From positions 37,111 to 101,110 of the forward strand of contig NZ_QAVX01000019.1 in the NCBI RefSeq assembly GCF_003121485.1: 64,000 bases of DNA, read 5' to 3'. The notes beneath the pieces were generated by a model. It did not search any database and was not told the DNA's origin. It saw nothing but the letters and a program-made list of their open reading frames with translations. Within the stretch, counting starts at the first letter, position 1. Every line of letters starts with the position of its first letter. This document shows positions 1-7,343 of this stretch, piece after piece. The position numbers were made by a program, and so were the translations under genes. This DNA is from Dyella sp. C11. GTDB lineage: Bacteria > Pseudomonadota > Gammaproteobacteria > Xanthomonadales > Rhodanobacteraceae.

Positions 1-1
1 G

Positions 2-745
2 CTGCCGCAGCTGATGCGCGCGATGAAGAACGATCAGCTCAGCGGCGCCCAGCTGGCGGACCTGATCAAGCGCGATCCAGTGCTGGTGGGCGAAGTGATG
101 CGTGTCACCGGCAGCGTCACCTATCGCACGGCGCATCCCATCGGCAGCCTGCAGCACGCCGTGGTACTGCTGGGCCAGATCGGCCTGCGTCACGTGGTGA
201 CCTCCTACGTGATGAAGCCCATCCTGATGGCCAGCGCCGGCGCCAACGGGCAGATCGTGGGCCAGCGCCTATGGGACCACGCCGAGCGTTGCGGGCATGC
301 CGCGGTGTATCTCAGCAAGGGGCAATGCGATGCGTTCGAGGCCTACCTGATCGCCCTCGTCGGCTACAGCGGCCTCGGCGCCGTGGCACGACTACTGGAC
401 AAGGAGCTGCAGAACAACGAACTACCGGCCAGCTCCGCCGCCTTCGTCGAGGGCTGCGTGCAGATTGCCGCCCAGCTCACCGTGCAGGCCGGACAGCACT
501 GGGATCTGCCTGCCGCCGTGCAGGAGGCCCTGGTCGAGCACGCCCAGCACGGCCAGGCGGCGCTGACGCAACCCATGAGCCGCGTACTTCACGTCGCCCA
601 GCGATTGGCCATGTGTCAGCTGCTGTCCGAACAGGGCCTGCTCGATGGCGATAGCGATCCCGGTTACGGAAGCGATCCCATCGCGACGTTTCCGCCCCAA
701 TTGCTGGCGCGCTGCCAGCAGGATCTGCGGCAAAGCTTCGCCTGA
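2..745 (+). CDS. HDOD domain signalling protein, 5' end outside the window
   Basis: The reading frame is open from base 2, so the true start lies upstream and only the C-terminal 247 codons are visible. The first residues (LPQLMRAMKNDQLSGAQLAD, followed by LIKRDPVLVGEVMRV) match the early helices of an HDOD domain. The motif around GSLQHAVVLLGQIGLRHVV is the typical HDOD helix, followed by a late HD-like helical half. HDOD proteins are non-catalytic relatives of HD phosphohydrolases that act as scaffolds in c-di-GMP, chemotaxis or stress signalling. The metal-binding HD pair is not evident. The partner is unknown because the upstream operon is cut off. Confidence 0.8.
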   Translation: MPQLMRAMKNDQLSGAQLADLIKRDPVLVGEVMRVTGSVTYRTAHPIGSLQHAVVLLGQIGLRHVVTSYVMKPILMASAGANGQIVGQRLWDHAERCGHAAVYLSKGQCDAFEAYLIALVGYSGLGAVARLLDKELQNNELPASSAAFVEGCVQIAAQLTVQAGQHWDLPAAVQEALVEHAQHGQAALTQPMSRVLHVAQRLAMCQLLSEQGLLDGDSDPGYGSDPIATFPPQLLARCQQDLRQSFA

Positions 746-757
746 TCAGGCGGGGCA

Positions 758-1756
758 TTACTCACCGGCGATGATGCGTTCCCGCGCCTCCGCGGCAATG
801 GCAAACGAACGACAACGCGCTTCATGGTCGAACACGTTGGCAGTCACCATCAGCTCGTCGGGGCGGTGACGGGCCACGAACGCCTCGATGCCCTCCTTCA
901 CCGTCTCCGGGCTGCCTACCACGGCGCAGGCCAGTGCACGCTCCACGCCAAACTTCTCGGTGGGCGACCAGAAGTTCTCGATGTTGTCGATGGGCGGCGG
1001 AATCAGGCCCGGACGACCGCGACGCAGATTCACGAATCTCTGCTGCTGCGTGGTGAACAGGCGCTTCGCCTCGGCGTCGCTCGCGGCACCCACGACGTTG
1101 ATACCGAGCATGGCGTGAGGCCCTGACAGACGCTTGGACGGCTTGAAGTCGCGGCGATAGATCGCGAGCGCCTGATCCATATAGTCCGGCGCGAAATGCG
1201 AGGCGAAAGCGAACGGCAATCCCAGGGCTGCCGCCAGTTGGGCGCTGAACAGGCTCGAGCCCAGCAGCCATACCGGCACGTCTATGCCGGCGCCGGGAAC
1301 CGCGCGCACGGGCTGCGAGGGAGTCGCCGGCTCGAAGTAACCCAGCAGTTCCGAAACGTCTCGCGGGAAGGCATCGGCGCTGTCGAAGTAGCGGCGCAAG
1401 GCTGTCGCCGTCGGCTGGTCCGTACCCGGTGCACGCCCCAGGCCCAGGTCGATGCGCCCCGGATACAGCGACGCCAGCGTGCCGAACTGTTCGGCCACCT
1501 GCAGCGGTGCATGGTTGGGCAGCATGATGCCGCCGGCACCGACGCGAATGGTGGACGTGCCACCGGCGATATATCCAATCAAAACCGCCGTTGCCGCGCT
1601 CGCAATGCCCGGCATGTTGTGGTGCTCGGCCAGCCAGTACCGCGTGTAGCCAAGCGTTTCCGCGCGGCGCGCCAAGTCCAGGGAGTTGGCGAACGCCTGT
1701 GAGGTCGTGCTGCCTTCAGCAACCGGCGCGAGATCGAGGACGGAGAACGGAATCAT
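758..1756 (-). CDS. LLM-class flavin-dependent oxidoreductase (luciferase-like)
   Basis: A 332-aa cytosolic protein with the luciferase-like TIM-barrel signature: [11 protein letters not shown] near residues 40-50, [25 protein letters not shown] at about 70-95 and [14 protein letters not shown] at about 100-113. This pattern belongs to the MsnO8/YhbW-type group of FMN-dependent monooxygenases. The substrate cannot be read from sequence. The length is normal for the family. It ends 12 bp from the convergent HDOD gene. The start codon sits directly behind a perfect 9-bp hairpin that buries its Shine-Dalgarno sequence (GAGGAAG), so translation may be controlled by that structure. Confidence 0.88.
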   Translation of the reverse strand: MIPFSVLDLAPVAEGSTTSQAFANSLDLARRAETLGYTRYWLAEHHNMPGIASAATAVLIGYIAGGTSTIRVGAGGIMLPNHAPLQVAEQFGTLASLYPGRIDLGLGRAPGTDQPTATALRRYFDSADAFPRDVSELLGYFEPATPSQPVRAVPGAGIDVPVWLLGSSLFSAQLAAALGLPFAFASHFAPDYMDQALAIYRRDFKPSKRLSGPHAMLGINVVGAASDAEAKRLFTTQQQRFVNLRRGRPGLIPPPIDNIENFWSPTEKFGVERALACAVVGSPETVKEGIEAFVARHRPDELMVTANVFDHEARCRSFAIAAEARERIIAGE

Positions 1757-1781
1757 GGGGCTTCCTCATGCAGGAAGCCCC
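1757..1781 (-). promoter_or_regulatory. Hairpin sequestering the ribosome binding site of the luciferase-like gene
   Basis: GGGGCTTCC (1757-1765) and GGAAGCCCC (1773-1781) form a perfect 9-bp stem with a 7-nt loop immediately before the start codon at 1756. On the minus strand the Shine-Dalgarno-like GAGGAAG lies partly in the loop and partly in the 3' arm. The stem has no T-tract, so it is a poor intrinsic terminator. It could act as a translational attenuator, or stop transcription coming from the small gene upstream. Confidence 0.55.
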
Positions 1782-1826
1782 GATGTGGGGCCGAGGCCCG
1801 CAAATGCCAGAGTGTGAAGCGAGGAA

Positions 1827-1958
1827 TCAGCCGTAACGCCAGGTGCGTTCTTCGACGCGGCCGCAGCGGCCGCATTCACGGCGTCCCGGCTCCGGTCGAA
1901 CCCATCGGTGCTTGAAAACGCGGCACATGAGCCGCCCGAGCCACTGATTCCCCTTCAT
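1827..1958 (-). CDS. Small zinc-ribbon protein, 43 aa
   Basis: I translated this short frame by hand. It encodes 43 residues with an N-terminal MCRVFKHRW segment and a C-terminal ECGRCGRVEE segment, ending RTWRYG. The layout C..H...C-x-x-C (Cys12, His17, Cys29, Cys32) resembles small DUF1660-like zinc-ribbon proteins often seen in phage-related and Xanthomonadales genomes. GGAG lies 6 nt before the ATG, and a CRP-like palindrome lies 22-50 bp upstream of the start. Arginine content is high, fitting RNA, DNA or protein binding. The function is unknown. Confidence comes from the motif together with the ribosome binding site and operator. Confidence 0.65.
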   Translation of the reverse strand: MKGNQWLGRLMCRVFKHRWVRPEPGRRECGRCGRVEERTWRYG

Positions 1959-1980
1959 TCCCTGCTCCGTAAGCCATCAA

Positions 1981-2008
1981 TTAAATTGTGCTCTACGTCA
2001 CAATTTAA
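1981..2008 (-). promoter_or_regulatory. CRP/Clp-like operator
   Basis: TTAAATTGTG (1981-1990) and CACAATTTAA (1999-2008) form a perfect 10-bp inverted repeat with an 8-bp spacer. The core TGTGCTCTACGTCACA differs from the CRP consensus TGTGATCTAGATCACA at only three positions. Xanthomonadales encode the CRP homologue Clp, which uses the same recognition sequence. The site is AT-rich in a GC-rich setting and sits just upstream of the 43-aa gene at 1827-1958 and, further on, the luciferase-like gene. Whether it activates or represses cannot be told from sequence. Confidence 0.75.
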
Positions 2009-2154
2009 CAGTAGCGTTCAGGAAAGGCGACTACGGAACCGTGACAAGCCAAAGCTTGCACAAGACTGACTTTCAAGCCGCCAGACGCCCCATGCCGCCA
2101 GCGGTGGTGGCGTCGAGGAATGCAGAAAATAACGCAACAAAGTTACGAAAAAAG

Positions 2155-2529
2155 TCAGCCGCTGACTATTTGGCCGGTGGCGAACGACGCTCTCACGATG
2201 CGGCCTTGCGCCACCTCGTAAATGCAGAGCATCTCTACCGTTCCCCGGCCTTCGGGGAAATTCCGCGTGATCTCTTCCAGATCGACGACCAACGCACCCA
2301 TCACCGTGCGGCTGACAAGGCGGGCATGGAGATCCGGTTCGGCAAAGCGGACCAGGATGCGCTGACGCAACTCATCCTGCCCGCGAGCCAGCCGTTCGCC
2401 GTGCAGCACATGCTGCTCGGCGTCCGGAGCGTACGTGGCCAGCCACGCGTCCACGTCCTTGCGGTTGTACGCCTCCTGCTGCCGTTGAACCACGGCAGCT
2501 GGATCGTCCGTTCCGCAAGGAACACTCAT
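2155..2529 (-). CDS. SnoaL/NTF2-like protein
   Basis: A 124-aa protein starting MSVPCGTDD. A longer frame reaches 2583, but that would overlap the upstream gene; the ATG at 2529 lies 2 bp after the beta-propeller stop codon. The pattern AVVQRQQEAYNRKDVDAWLATYAPDAEQH is the first helix-strand unit of the SnoaL-like NTF2 fold, a cone-shaped barrel used by isomerases, hydrolases and ligand carriers. No conserved catalytic pair can be assigned, so the reaction is unknown. Tight spacing indicates it is the last gene of the creatininase/beta-propeller group. Confidence 0.8.
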   Translation of the reverse strand: MSVPCGTDDPAAVVQRQQEAYNRKDVDAWLATYAPDAEQHVLHGERLARGQDELRQRILVRFAEPDLHARLVSRTVMGALVVDLEEITRNFPEGRGTVEMLCIYEVAQGRIVRASFATGQIVSG

Positions 2530-2531
2530 GC

Positions 2532-3707
2532 TCAGCGCATGATGCCCGTGTGGCCCAGTGAGTAGCGGCCCGGCTGCGGCCACACCGCGAGGCCGTGCGG
2601 CTCCTGGCCAACCTTGATCTTGCGCACCTGGCCGGTGCTGGTGTCGATGGCATAGACCTCGTCATCGAAACGACCCGACAGCCACAACACCTTGCCGTCC
2701 GCGCTCACGTTGCCCATGTCCGGGCTGCCACCACCGGGAATCGGCCAGTTCGCCACCACTTTCTGCGTGGCGAAATCGATCACCGACACGCTGCCCTTGC
2801 CGCCGCGCGGACCATGCACCTTGTTCGAACCGCGGTTGGCGACATACAGCTTGCTGCCATCACGGCTGGGGTACAGGCCATGCGTGCCCACGCCCGTCTT
2901 GATGAAACCGATCTGCTTGAAGTTCTCGCTGTCGATCAGGTACACGCCGTCGGCCATCATGTCGGCCACGTAGAAGGTCTTGCCATCCGGAGAGGAACGG
3001 ATGTCCTGCGGCATGCCCTTCTTGGACAGGTCCAGGTAGCCCATCACCTTGCGGTTGACCATGTCGATCTTCACCAGCTTGCCGGTGAATTCACAGGTGA
3101 AGATGGCGAACTTGCCGTCGATGGAGAACTCGGCGTGGTTGATGCCCTTGCACTCCGGCGCGCTGATGCTGGAGTGCTCGGCCATGGTGTGCGCATCGCG
3201 GAAGTCCAGGCGCGCAAACGCCTCGGCCACCACGATGGCTTCCTTGCCGTCCGGCGTGAAGTACATGTTGTACGGATCATCCACCGGAATGGCCGTGCCG
3301 GGCTTGCCCGTGCGCGGATCGATCGGGGTCAGGCTGCCGGTCTTCTTGCGCTCGGCGTTGTTGGTCGCCCACAGCGTGCGCATGTCCCACGACGGCACGA
3401 CGTGCTGCGGACCCTCGCCCACCTTGAACTTGTCCACAACCTTGTAGGTGGTCGGGTCGATCACGTAGACGTCGTTGGAACGCAGGTTCGGCACATAGAT
3501 GCGCTCGAGGTCGTTCTTCACTGCCGGACTCAGGTGGCCGGCGCCCGACTCGGTGTACATGTTGGCCGGATTGATCACCGGCGGCATGCCAGGCACGGTG
3601 GTCACGGACGAAGCCGCCAGTGCAGTGCCGCCCAGGCACGCTGCGGCGAACGCGAGCGGTGCGAGACGGAACAGGCGGGAGGAACGCAGGGATTTAGCGA
3701 TGGCCAT
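2532..3707 (-). CDS. Exported YVTN-family beta-propeller protein
   Basis: A 391-aa protein with a Sec signal peptide (hydrophobic stretch LAPLAFAAACLGGTALA, cleavage near residue 32). It carries repeated blades of the YVTN/lactonase-like type, for example IYVPNLRSNDVYVIDPTTYKVV, FYVADMMADGVYLIDSENF and LYVANRGSNKVHG. YncE-type propellers are periplasmic and often bind DNA, metal or partner enzymes; no catalytic residues of a true lactonase can be assigned. It follows the creatininase-like gene by 33 bp and precedes the SnoaL-like gene by 2 bp, which suggests one transcript. Confidence 0.85.
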   Translation of the reverse strand: MAIAKSLRSSRLFRLAPLAFAAACLGGTALAASSVTTVPGMPPVINPANMYTESGAGHLSPAVKNDLERIYVPNLRSNDVYVIDPTTYKVVDKFKVGEGPQHVVPSWDMRTLWATNNAERKKTGSLTPIDPRTGKPGTAIPVDDPYNMYFTPDGKEAIVVAEAFARLDFRDAHTMAEHSSISAPECKGINHAEFSIDGKFAIFTCEFTGKLVKIDMVNRKVMGYLDLSKKGMPQDIRSSPDGKTFYVADMMADGVYLIDSENFKQIGFIKTGVGTHGLYPSRDGSKLYVANRGSNKVHGPRGGKGSVSVIDFATQKVVANWPIPGGGSPDMGNVSADGKVLWLSGRFDDEVYAIDTSTGQVRKIKVGQEPHGLAVWPQPGRYSLGHTGIMR

Positions 3708-3740
3708 GGGTCACAACTTGTTTGAGTGATTCGGGGAAAG

Positions 3741-4553
3741 TCAGTGCGCCTGCGTGTCGCGACGCAAGGCATTGACGGTATTTAACACAATAGCATCCAC
3801 GCCCAGCTGACCGAGATCAGCCGAGGAACGTTTCGGATCACCGCCATACACGCCGTCGGCCGCGCCCAGCCTGGGGCCGTGCTGCAGGCGATCCAGGCGC
3901 ACCATCTGCGGGTCGACGGCGAGCTGCAGCGAGGTATCGGCGAGCCCGGCATGCGTGCCGATCTCGTCGTCCTTGATGCCGTGCTGGCGAAGGATCTGGT
4001 CGAAGCCTTCGGACGAGGTGGCGTAGTACTCCGGCGGCACGATGGCGCGGGCCTTGCCGCCCCAAGCCTTGTTCAATTTCGCGGCGACGCGGTCCAGGTC
4101 TTTCAGATAGCCGCCGTGATCGCCAAGAAAGACCACATTGCGAAAGCCGTGCACGGCAAAGCTCTGCGCGGCCGATTCCAGCATGGCCTCGAAGGCCGCA
4201 TCGGAAATGGTGATGGTGCCGGGAAAGCGCATGTGCGAACTGGGCGGCGCCGTGTTGCCTTCCGGCACGTAGGCCACCACCGGCGCAACCAGTGCATTGC
4301 CCAGGCGTTCGGCGATCTTCTGCGAAAGAAACGCCGCACGTGCGTTGTGCTTGCCCACGGCAATGCCCGGACCACTTTGTTCCGTGCCGCCGATGGGAAT
4401 GATGATGGTGGTCTTGCCGGCCTGGACCTGATCGCGGATCTCGGTCCACGTGAGGTCCTGAAGTTGCACCGTGCGGGGTGTCTGGGCGAAGGCGCCTGAA
4501 GCGCTCAGTAGCAACAGCCCGCAAACAAGGGCACGCAACGACGGGTAAGGCAT
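3741..4553 (-). CDS. Exported creatininase-family amidohydrolase
   Basis: A 270-aa protein. The start at 4553 is chosen because it gives a clean signal peptide (MPYPSLRALVCGLLLLSASG, cleavage after AFA) and has AGGACGA just upstream. The creatininase fold is shown by LTWTEIRDQVQAGKTTIIIPIGGTEQSGP, then GKHNARA and a GDHGGY segment, which supply the Glu/His/Asp metal ligands of the family. Members hydrolyse creatinine, formamides or similar cyclic amides using two metals. An exported version is less common than the cytosolic form, and its substrate is unknown. It is the first gene of a three-gene minus-strand group. Confidence 0.83.
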   Translation of the reverse strand: MPYPSLRALVCGLLLLSASGAFAQTPRTVQLQDLTWTEIRDQVQAGKTTIIIPIGGTEQSGPGIAVGKHNARAAFLSQKIAERLGNALVAPVVAYVPEGNTAPPSSHMRFPGTITISDAAFEAMLESAAQSFAVHGFRNVVFLGDHGGYLKDLDRVAAKLNKAWGGKARAIVPPEYYATSSEGFDQILRQHGIKDDEIGTHAGLADTSLQLAVDPQMVRLDRLQHGPRLGAADGVYGGDPKRSSADLGQLGVDAIVLNTVNALRRDTQAH

Positions 4554-4755
4554 TGGATCGTCCTGAAAAACCAGGCGCCAAGTGTAAAGCCACGATGGGG
4601 GGAGCGCACCCTTCACGCCATGGCGTGCCACAGTCACTTTCCATCGTCCGGAGGGCGCGTCGCCGCTGGGTTTCAAGGGCTATACAGGCTTTTCATCCGC
4701 CCCGTGGTTTGTTCCGCGCCAGGGGAATTGCCCTGCTGATGCCAGAGAGCCCGCC

Positions 4756-5838
4756 ATGCGTCGCCATCTCTTTGCCCTCGGTGTCGCCCTTTCCTCCTCC
4801 GTTGCCACGCTCTCCTCCTACGCGTGCACGCGCACGCTCTATGTCGGCGAGGACAACACCGTCATCACCGGCCGCAACATGGATTGGTCGGAAGACATGG
4901 GTTCGAACATGTGGATCTTCCCCGCCGGCATCCATCACGACGGCAATGCAGGGCCCAATTCACCGAAATGGACGTCGCGCTACGGCAGCGTGATCATCGC
5001 CGGCTATGACATCGGCAGCGTCGATGGCATCAACGAGAAAGGCCTGGTGATGAATGCGCTTTACCTGGCCGAGACCGACTTCGGCAAGCCCAATCCCAAG
5101 CGCCCGCACATGGCGATCAGTCTGTGGGGCCAGTACATCCTCGACAACTTCCCGAACGTGGATGAAGCGGTGAGAGCATTGGCGAAGGAGCCATTCCAGA
5201 TCATCGCTCCACCGCTACCCAACGGAAAACCGCTCACCATCCACATGTCGATATCCGACGCCACAGGCGACTCGGCGATCTTCGAATACATCGATGGCAA
5301 GCTCGTGATCCATCACGGTCGCCAGTACAAGGTGATGACGAACTCGCCCATCTACGACAAGCAGCTTGCGCTGTACGAATACTGGGAAAGCATCGGCGGA
5401 TTGAAATTCCTGCCCGGCACCAACCGTGCGGCGGATCGCTTCGCGCGCGCGTCGTTCCTGCTCGACGCCGTGCCCAAGAAACCCGATCCGAACTACATCA
5501 AGGGCGTGCCCAACCAGGACTATCAATTCCAGGCCGTGGCCGAAGTGTTGAGCGTGCAGCGCGCGGTAAGCGTGCCGGTAGGCATTTCCACGCCGGATCA
5601 ACCCAACCTGTCGTCAACGATCTGGCACACCGTGGCGGACCAGAAGAACCTCACCTATTACTTCGATTCGGCCACCACGCCAAACACGTTCTGGGTAGAC
5701 CTGCACAAGCTCGACCTGAAACCTGGCGCCCCGGTGAAAAAACTCACCATGGCGGGCGGCCGTGTGTATTCGGGTGAAGTATCGGGACAATTCGTGGAAA
5801 CGCCGTCATTCAAGTTCATGCCGGCGCCAGCGCCGTAA
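4756..5838 (+). CDS. Choloylglycine hydrolase / linear amide C-N hydrolase
   Basis: A 360-aa exported Ntn hydrolase. The signal peptide ends SYA with Cys24 next, so cleavage exposes the N-terminal nucleophile Cys24 required in the bile salt hydrolase/penicillin V acylase family. Arg40 and Asp43 in GRNMDW, and the conserved GYDIGSVDGINEKGLVMNALYL segment, complete the N-terminal half. Members cleave amide bonds in conjugated bile acids, penicillin V or N-acyl homoserine lactones; for a Gram-negative periplasmic form, acyl-homoserine lactone or another acyl amide is plausible. It is divergent from the creatininase gene. A decayed copy of its last codons lies about 220 bp downstream. Confidence 0.88.
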   Translation: MRRHLFALGVALSSSVATLSSYACTRTLYVGEDNTVITGRNMDWSEDMGSNMWIFPAGIHHDGNAGPNSPKWTSRYGSVIIAGYDIGSVDGINEKGLVMNALYLAETDFGKPNPKRPHMAISLWGQYILDNFPNVDEAVRALAKEPFQIIAPPLPNGKPLTIHMSISDATGDSAIFEYIDGKLVIHHGRQYKVMTNSPIYDKQLALYEYWESIGGLKFLPGTNRAADRFARASFLLDAVPKKPDPNYIKGVPNQDYQFQAVAEVLSVQRAVSVPVGISTPDQPNLSSTIWHTVADQKNLTYYFDSATTPNTFWVDLHKLDLKPGAPVKKLTMAGGRVYSGEVSGQFVETPSFKFMPAPAP

Positions 5839-5870
5839 AACAAAACCCTTACGAATGCCGATGCACTTTG

Positions 5871-5980
5871 TGGGAGCGCACCCTGTGCGCGACTGGCACC
5901 TATCACGCCATACGCAGTGGAAGGTGTTTGCCACCGTTCTTCACGTGGCCTTTCGCAGTCGCGCACAGGGTGCGCTCCCA
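5871..5980. repeat. REP-like inverted pair (copy 1)
   Basis: A 23-nt arm at 5871-5893 (beginning TGGGAGCGCACC) has an exact reverse complement at 5958-5980, with 64 nt between. The GGGAGCGC...GCGCGAC sequence is the REP/BIME style common in Xanthomonadales and Pseudomonas. The pair lies 33 bp after the choloylglycine hydrolase stop and could form a long hairpin in RNA. Confidence 0.85.
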
Positions 5981-6021
5981 CAAGGAAAATGACGCGCTAT
6001 TAGCTGGATGACGCCTCGGAA

Positions 6022-6059
6022 CGCCTTCATTCAAATTCATGCCTGCGCCGGCGTCGTAA
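6022..6059 (+). pseudogene. Decayed duplicate of the choloylglycine hydrolase 3' end
   Basis: These 38 bases match 5801-5838, the last 12 codons plus stop of the hydrolase gene, at 33 of 38 positions. In the matching frame they still read PSFKFMPAPAS then stop, against PSFKFMPAPAP in the intact gene. The copy sits between two REP-like pairs, so the likely origin is a REP-associated tandem duplication followed by deletion. There is no start or upstream body, so it is a remnant. Confidence 0.7.
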
Positions 6060-6080
6060 ACCGAGCGGTAGCGTGCTCCT

Positions 6081-6210
6081 TGTAGGAGCGCACTTGTGCG
6101 CGACAGCAACGCCGTGTCGCTGCTTCAGTCAAATGGTGGTGCGCGCTTTTGCATATCCCAAAGCCGACGCGCCCCTGCATGCTGCGGTCGCGCACAAGTG
6201 CGCTCCTACA
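6081..6210. repeat. REP-like inverted pair (copy 2)
   Basis: A 24-nt arm at 6081-6104 (beginning TGTAGGAGCGCAC) has an exact reverse complement at 6187-6210. It is related to the pair at 5871-5980 but has CTTGTG where the other has CCTGTG. The two pairs together fill the 424-bp gap between the hydrolase and the OXLD1-like gene. I see no gene in this gap. Confidence 0.85.
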
Positions 6211-6262
6211 AAGGATTTAGTCGTGGTGAAGCAACTTTCCTGCGGCGAAAGTCGCCGGGATG

Positions 6263-6472
6263 CTAGCTGGCTGACGCCTCAGGGTGGCGCGCCTTCCACG
6301 CCGCCAGCTCTTCGCGATACTTGCCCATCGCTTCATCGTAGAAATCGAAGATGCAGGGCACACAGCCCTGGCCGCAGCAGTCTTCGTCGTCAGGGCGCTG
6401 CGGTGGCGTGGGTGGTGGATCGTTGGAGGGCGCGGGTGCGCCCTCCACGGTGTTTTGCGTTGAGTCGGTCAA
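6263..6472 (-). CDS. Oxidoreductase-like domain (OXLD1-type) protein
   Basis: A 69-aa protein. A proline-rich N-terminus leads into DCCGQGCVPCIFDFYDEAMGKYREEL, the Cys-rich core of the oxidoreductase-like domain (Cys32, Cys33, Cys37, Cys40). This small domain is found in bacteria and in mitochondrial OXLD1; its biochemical role is not settled. The length is normal for bacterial members. It lies just downstream of the exported methyltransferase on the same strand (21 bp apart) and may share its transcript. Confidence 0.82.
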   Translation of the reverse strand: MTDSTQNTVEGAPAPSNDPPPTPPQRPDDEDCCGQGCVPCIFDFYDEAMGKYREELAAWKARHPEASAS

Positions 6473-6493
6473 ACGGAGTGCACCACTGGGAAA

Positions 6494-7252
6494 TCAACCG
6501 GGCTTGCGGAATCGATAGACGAACTGGTCGGTGTGACCACGGATCGACTTGTCGAATACCTTGATGTTGTGGGGGTCTTTCGGATTGCGCAGCACATCGC
6601 TTTCCCCGTCGAACACAAAACCGACCGACTCCACCTGCTTCTTCACGATGGCCGGATCGATGCGATGCAACGTGTCGGTATCGCGCATGCCCGAGCCCGC
6701 TTCGGCCACGTGATCGACCACCACGAACAGGCCGCCGGGCTTGAGCGAATCGAACACCTGCTTGTCGAACGTCACCGGGTCCACGCCACCCATGAACTTG
6801 TCCGGATAGTCGTGATAGTTCTGCGAGGTGAAGACCAGGTCCACCTTTTCCGGCGTCTTGAACTCATTGGCCGGCTCGATCAATACGCCGACATTGGCGT
6901 AATGCGGATTGGCCACCAGCGCCTTCGTCGCCTGCACGTCCGACTGCGCTTCCTTGCCGTATTCGTTCGGCCACACGGCGAATACCTTGCCCTTGGGGCC
7001 CACGATGACACTGAACACGCGGGTGAAATAACCGCTGCCCGGGATCAGGTCCACCACGGACTGGCCCGGTTTCACCTGCGCGAACGTCATGAGGTCGGCA
7101 ATCTTGCGGCGATCGTCGTTCGCCGTGTCGTCCTTGCGGGCGGGATCGTTGACGGCGGCGGTGACGTAGGAAGGAACTTCTGTCGAAGCCGCCAGTGCAG
7201 CGGTGACAGGGAAAGCAAGGGCTACCAGCACTGCAAGAACGGTCGGACGCAT
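6494..7252 (-). CDS. Exported class I SAM-dependent methyltransferase-like protein
   Basis: A 252-aa protein. The start at 7252 gives a signal peptide (MRPTVLAVLVALAFPVTAAL, cleavage near ALA). The Rossmann SAM-binding motif is VKPGQSVVDLIPGSGYFTRVFS, followed by GKVFAVWPNE and the later SLKPGGLFVVVDH strand. Methyltransferase-fold proteins with a signal peptide are a recurring proteobacterial family, although SAM is not expected in the periplasm, so the real substrate or cofactor is open. The downstream neighbour is the OXLD1-like protein. Confidence 0.8.
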   Translation of the reverse strand: MRPTVLAVLVALAFPVTAALAASTEVPSYVTAAVNDPARKDDTANDDRRKIADLMTFAQVKPGQSVVDLIPGSGYFTRVFSVIVGPKGKVFAVWPNEYGKEAQSDVQATKALVANPHYANVGVLIEPANEFKTPEKVDLVFTSQNYHDYPDKFMGGVDPVTFDKQVFDSLKPGGLFVVVDHVAEAGSGMRDTDTLHRIDPAIVKKQVESVGFVFDGESDVLRNPKDPHNIKVFDKSIRGHTDQFVYRFRKPG

Positions 7253-7343
7253 GACGTACTCCGTGTGATGGGTGTGGGGCGCCAATTCTGCGCCCCCACA
7301 GAATAAACCGCAGCCATGCGTTTCGGCACGGTCCCCCGTCGCG

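Noticed and set aside
2595..3725. A 376-codon plus-strand frame antisense to the beta-propeller gene
   Set aside because: Its translation is His/Arg/Val-biased and mirrors the real minus-strand gene, which has a signal peptide and clear repeats.
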